Positions 61,150 to 64,000 of a stretch of DNA of 64,000 nt are shown here, one piece after another. The translations under genes and the position numbers were made by a program. The notes beneath the pieces were generated by a model. That model was not told where the DNA came from and searched no databases. It saw only the letters and a list, made by a program, of their open reading frames with translations. The stretch's first letter is position 1, and each line of letters begins with the position of its first letter. Source of the DNA: Thermaceae bacterium (GTDB taxonomy: Bacteria > Deinococcota > Deinococci > Deinococcales > Marinithermaceae); assembly GCA_026985615.1 (NCBI GenBank), contig JALSQD010000058.1, positions 27,463 to 91,462 of the forward strand, in the 5' to 3' direction.

Positions 61150-62511
61150 ATGGGCTCATCGAATTTTTTGCGCATGAAGTGGCCGGTATGGCTGGGCTTT
61201 GTTTTACTACTCGCTTCATGCGGCCCCGCAAATGACCCTGGAAGCTCGACAGACAACGGCGGCGATGACGGCAGTTCCGCCACCGAACTCGTGTGGGAGG
61301 TCACCCAGTTTGGAGATACCCTCTTCGACTTGGGGCAAGCCCTGACCATAACCGCAGGTGGCAACGCCTGCCTCACGGGTTCAACCTACAACGGCAAGTT
61401 GGACCCGAGCGCTACGCCCACGGGAAGTGACGACATTTTTGCCGCGTGTTACACAACTGATCTTTCTCGCCTTTGGCTCGTGCAATTCGGCAGCAGCGGA
61501 GTAGACGTTCCCTTGGCCATTGCAAGCGCTCCCGACGAAACGTTATTGATCGCCGGTAAAACCGACGGCGATCTCATGGGTAGCGCCCAGGGATCGTTTG
61601 ACGTCTTCGTAGTTAAGCTAGACTCCTCCGGAAATCTAATATGGTCAGATCAATTTGGCAGCAACGAGGAAGATATCGCCTACGCGGTGGCTACAGGGCC
61701 CGAGGATAACGAGGGCATCTTCATTGGCGGATACACGAGAGGTGATTTGACCGGCGATGGTTATACCCCAGGCTTCAGTGACGCTTTTTTGCGTTTCTAC
61801 GCTCACGACGCCAACGAGGACGGTCAGCCCTCAAGCTGGACAATCGAGCTCAGCGGTGGCGACTCGGCGAGCGACGGCATTACGGCGCTACTTCCGGACG
61901 GTACAGGCGGAGTTTTTGTGGCCGGCTTTACCGAGGGCAGCCTAGCAGCAACGAACCGTGGAGGTGCCGACGTATTTCTGGCCCGGTACAACGATAGCGG
62001 GCAACGACTCTGGATCCAGCAGTTCGGCAGTGACGGCAACGACCTCCCCTGGGGCATTGCCCCCGCTGGAGACGGTGGATTTTACGTAGCCGGCACCACC
62101 GAGGGGCAGCTGGACGAGGGAGAATATCAAGGAGGTAAAGACGCTTTCGTGGCCCGTTACAGCGCCAGCGGCGAACGTCTTTGGATCCACCAAATCGGCA
62201 CGGGAGGCGATGAACACGGGTGGGCAGTGGCAGCGGGGGCCGACGGCACGGCATACCTTGGCGGCTCCACTGATGGCAATCTGGTTGATAGCGCACACCG
62301 GGGATTGAAAGACGCTTATGTGGCTGCTTTCGATAACACGGGCAGTCTTCTATGGGTTGGGCAAAACGGCACTCCCGAAAAGGACGAAATCCAGGGACTG
62401 GGAGCACTCCCAACCGGCGTGATCTTTACTGGAAGTAGCGAGGGAGATTTGGGCGCTGTCAATCAGGGTGAGGAAGACGTGGTGGTAGGAACGGTGATCT
62501 TGCAACCGTAG
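61150..62511 (+). CDS. SBBP-repeat (beta-propeller) lipoprotein
   Basis: This 453-residue protein has a long signal segment (MKWPVWLGFVLLLASC from residue 9) with a LLASC lipobox, a low-complexity Ser/Gly/Asp linker, and then about seven repeats of roughly 50-58 residues, each with a pattern like DAFVARYSASGERLWIHQIG followed by GGSTDGNL. These match SBBP-type beta-propeller repeats. It is probably an outer-surface anchored binding or structural protein. Codon use is less GC-biased than in flanking genes. GGGGGAAGAG precedes the ATG. Confidence 0.8.
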   Translation: MGSSNFLRMKWPVWLGFVLLLASCGPANDPGSSTDNGGDDGSSATELVWEVTQFGDTLFDLGQALTITAGGNACLTGSTYNGKLDPSATPTGSDDIFAACYTTDLSRLWLVQFGSSGVDVPLAIASAPDETLLIAGKTDGDLMGSAQGSFDVFVVKLDSSGNLIWSDQFGSNEEDIAYAVATGPEDNEGIFIGGYTRGDLTGDGYTPGFSDAFLRFYAHDANEDGQPSSWTIELSGGDSASDGITALLPDGTGGVFVAGFTEGSLAATNRGGADVFLARYNDSGQRLWIQQFGSDGNDLPWGIAPAGDGGFYVAGTTEGQLDEGEYQGGKDAFVARYSASGERLWIHQIGTGGDEHGWAVAAGADGTAYLGGSTDGNLVDSAHRGLKDAYVAAFDNTGSLLWVGQNGTPEKDEIQGLGALPTGVIFTGSSEGDLGAVNQGEEDVVVGTVILQP

Positions 62512-62539
62512 GTCACTCTACCTACGGTAAGCTGGCGGG

Positions 62540-63211
62540 GTGAGCGACCTTGAACGGTTATACGAGCAGCTGGTCGCCTGCCGCCGCTGCTCGCGGCTCG
62601 CGGCCTGGCGCGAGGAAGTAGGGCAAAAAAAGCGCCGGGCTTACCGGGACGAGGCCTACTGGGCCAAACCGGTGCCCGGCTTTGGCGACCCCGCCGCGCG
62701 GCTGCTGATCTTCGGCCTAGCCCCCGGAGCCCACGGCTCCAACCGCACCGGCCGCATGTTCACCGGCGACGCTTCGGGAGACTTCCTCTACCCCGCCCTG
62801 TGGCGCACCGGATTGGCGAGTCGACCCACCTCGGAACGGAGAGGCGACGGGCTCGAGCTATTCGGGGTCTACATCACTGCGGCCGTGCGCTGCGTTCCCC
62901 CGGGCAACAAGCCCACCCGCGCCGAGTTCGCCACCTGCAGCCTCTGGACCGCTCGGGAGCTGGCGCTTCTCCCGGAGGTCCGGGTCTACCTGGCCCTGGG
63001 CCGGCTCGCCCACGGCGCGCTGCTCGAGCACCACGGCCTGGTGAAGGCGCGATTCCCCTTCGCCCACGGTGCGGAGCACGCCCTTCCGGACGGGCGGATA
63101 CTGCTCGACAGCTACCACGTTAGCCGCCAGAACACCCAGACCGGCCGGCTCACTACGACCATGTTCGACGAGGTTCTCACCCGCGCGAAGGCGCTCGCGG
63201 GGCTGGCGTAG
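62540..63211 (+). CDS. Uracil-DNA glycosylase, type B (family 5)
   Basis: This 223-residue enzyme has the iron-sulphur cysteines C14 and C17 (CRRC), one in RCVPPGNKP and one in FATCSLW. Motif I is GLAPGAHGSNRTG, with no catalytic Asp or Asn at the usual place, as in UdgB, and motif II is DSYHVSRQNTQTG. It removes uracil and other deaminated bases, useful at high temperature. It starts with GTG, and TAAGCT ends six bases before it. The next gene follows after 1 bp. Confidence 0.9.
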   Translation: MSDLERLYEQLVACRRCSRLAAWREEVGQKKRRAYRDEAYWAKPVPGFGDPAARLLIFGLAPGAHGSNRTGRMFTGDASGDFLYPALWRTGLASRPTSERRGDGLELFGVYITAAVRCVPPGNKPTRAEFATCSLWTARELALLPEVRVYLALGRLAHGALLEHHGLVKARFPFAHGAEHALPDGRILLDSYHVSRQNTQTGRLTTTMFDEVLTRAKALAGLA

Positions 63212-63212
63212 C

Positions 63213-63695
63213 ATGGCGCTCGTCACCAAGAAGCGTCTGATCCGACTCGCCAAGGGTTTCTTCCCCACGCTCTGCCGCCCCGACGACGCCTGGGCGCTCG
63301 CCCGGCTCGCCCCCGACGAGGCCGCGCTCTACCGGGCAATGGACGTGCGCGACCGCGAGCACAACGTGGCCGTGGCCAAGCTCCTGCTCAAGTGCTGGCC
63401 CGACGCCCCCGACTGCGCCGTGCGCGCCGCGCTGATCCACGACGCGGGCAAGAGCCTGCGCCCCTACAACGTCTGGGAACGCATCTTCACCGCGCTTTTC
63501 GAGCGCTGGGCGCCGGAGGTGGACCCCTACCCCCTGCGCGAAGGACTCACCGGGGCCTGGCAGGTGCGCCTCCACCACCCCCGCTACGCCGCCGACCGCA
63601 TCGCCGACCCCTGCGTGGCCGAGATCATCCGCCAACACCACAAGGGCGGCACGCTCTGGGCCAAACGACTGCACGAAGTGGACCACGAGTTTTAA
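63213..63695 (+). CDS. HD-domain phosphohydrolase-like protein
   Basis: This 160-residue protein has an HD-type core: REHNVAVAKLLLKCW, ALIHDAGKSL (the HD pair), LHHPRYAADRI and RQHHKGG. HD enzymes usually hydrolyse nucleotides or phosphodiesters; the substrate is unknown. The ATG at 63213 is one base past the UdgB stop, which implies cotranscription. A longer frame to the left overlaps udgB and is rejected. Confidence 0.8.
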   Translation: MALVTKKRLIRLAKGFFPTLCRPDDAWALARLAPDEAALYRAMDVRDREHNVAVAKLLLKCWPDAPDCAVRAALIHDAGKSLRPYNVWERIFTALFERWAPEVDPYPLREGLTGAWQVRLHHPRYAADRIADPCVAEIIRQHHKGGTLWAKRLHEVDHEF

Positions 63696-63798
63696 AGCAC
63701 AGACCGCAACGGCCACGGCTGCTGGCTCGCCTCCACGCGGGCGGTAGGTCGCCAGCCCGAGTCGGTGCGACCCGAAGCTGAGGCGGACCGGCACCGGA

Positions 63799-64000
63799 CT
63801 ACGCCGAAGGCGCCCAACCCACGCTCAACGCCGTCCAGGGAGCGCGCCACCCTGACACCCCCAGAACCAGGACCGCGGCGTCCAAAAACTCCAGCGGGTA
63901 GCCAAGCAGGGCCAGCGAGGCGGCCACCGCCACGGTGTTGAGCGTCTTTTTGGCAGTGATGGCGTCCGCGCCCACGGCCTCGCCCACCTCGCGGGCTAGG
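63799..64000 (-). CDS. C-terminal part of a truncated gene at the right edge
   Basis: The frame enters from the right end and stops at 63799. The visible part (LAREVGEAVGADAITAKKTL and AASLALLGYPLEFLDAAV) resembles the end of the gamma-type domain of 2-oxoacid:acceptor oxidoreductases, but the following tail with GWRAPW does not, so it may be decayed or unrelated. An internal ATG at 63987 would give a 62-residue ORF. Confidence 0.35.
   Translation of the reverse strand, partial: LAREVGEAVGADAITAKKTLNTVAVAASLALLGYPLEFLDAAVLVLGVSGWRAPWTALSVGWAPSA

Overview
The window looks like chromosome of a thermophile in the Thermaceae (Deinococcota), probably a marine relative of Thermus such as Oceanithermus or Marinithermus. 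The genus is an inference; no 16S rRNA gene is present. Reasons: high GC with strong GC3 bias, a ba3-type cytochrome oxidase with its tiny subunit IIa, a paired regulatory/catalytic glutamate dehydrogenase (gdhA-gdhB), a 575-residue PolX, a UdgB-type uracil glycosylase, PilA4-like pilins, a tmRNA tag ending in NYALAA, and many genes whose start codon lies 6-7 nt after a TAnnnT box, as expected for leaderless mRNAs.

Layout. 1-7148: truncated conserved gene, transketolase, a large methyltransferase-TPR-DUF2325 fusion, a D-2-hydroxyacid dehydrogenase and a GNAT gene. 7119-14208: a leftward cluster of TPR protein, SPOR protein, Rex, lipoprotein, polyprenyl diphosphate synthase, gdhA and gdhB, ending at a terminator. 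14272-17847: initiator tRNA with its own promoter and terminator, two small divergent genes, csaA, a broken CoA-transferase gene and polX. 17954-25605: ba3 oxidase operon, rpsO-pnp, RNase J and an AEC transporter. 25544-36718: mostly housekeeping genes (prmA, rsmE, rsmI, pfkA, rlmB), two M20 peptidases, a ROK kinase, a DMT transporter and small proteins. 36748-41265: a peptide ABC transporter (substrate-binding protein, OppB-like and OppC-like permeases), the last with a large membrane insertion. 41308-46888: M24 peptidase, APC permease, tmRNA, metallo-hydrolase, HNH nuclease and DMT transporter.

47163-49385 is an accessory patch: an intact type IV pilin gene, a more AT-rich O-antigen-ligase-like membrane protein gene, and a second pilin gene with two frameshifts and a nonsense codon. 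49423-53676 is the riboflavin locus (FMN riboswitch, ribD, ribE, ribBA, ribH). About 136 bp of nearly identical sequence lies on both sides of ribD-ribE-ribBA in inverted orientation, with further G/C-rich palindromes around it; one copy separates ribH from the other rib genes. 54321-61074: tryptophanase, then acyl-CoA dehydrogenase with EtfB/EtfA, a VapBC module, and an acyl-CoA carboxyltransferase. 61150-64000: a beta-propeller lipoprotein, udgB, an HD-domain gene and the end of a truncated gene.

Functional themes: amino-acid catabolism and redox balance (GDH, tryptophanase, peptidases, peptide uptake, acyl-CoA oxidation, Rex, ba3 oxidase), RNA processing (Pnp, RNase J, RlmB, RsmE, RsmI, tmRNA) and surface structures (pilin locus). 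I saw no CRISPR array, insertion sequence, prophage or rRNA. No single new defence-like system is evident. The best novel candidates are the methyltransferase-TPR-DUF2325 fusion, the permease insertion, the inverted repeats around the riboflavin genes and the decayed pilin locus.
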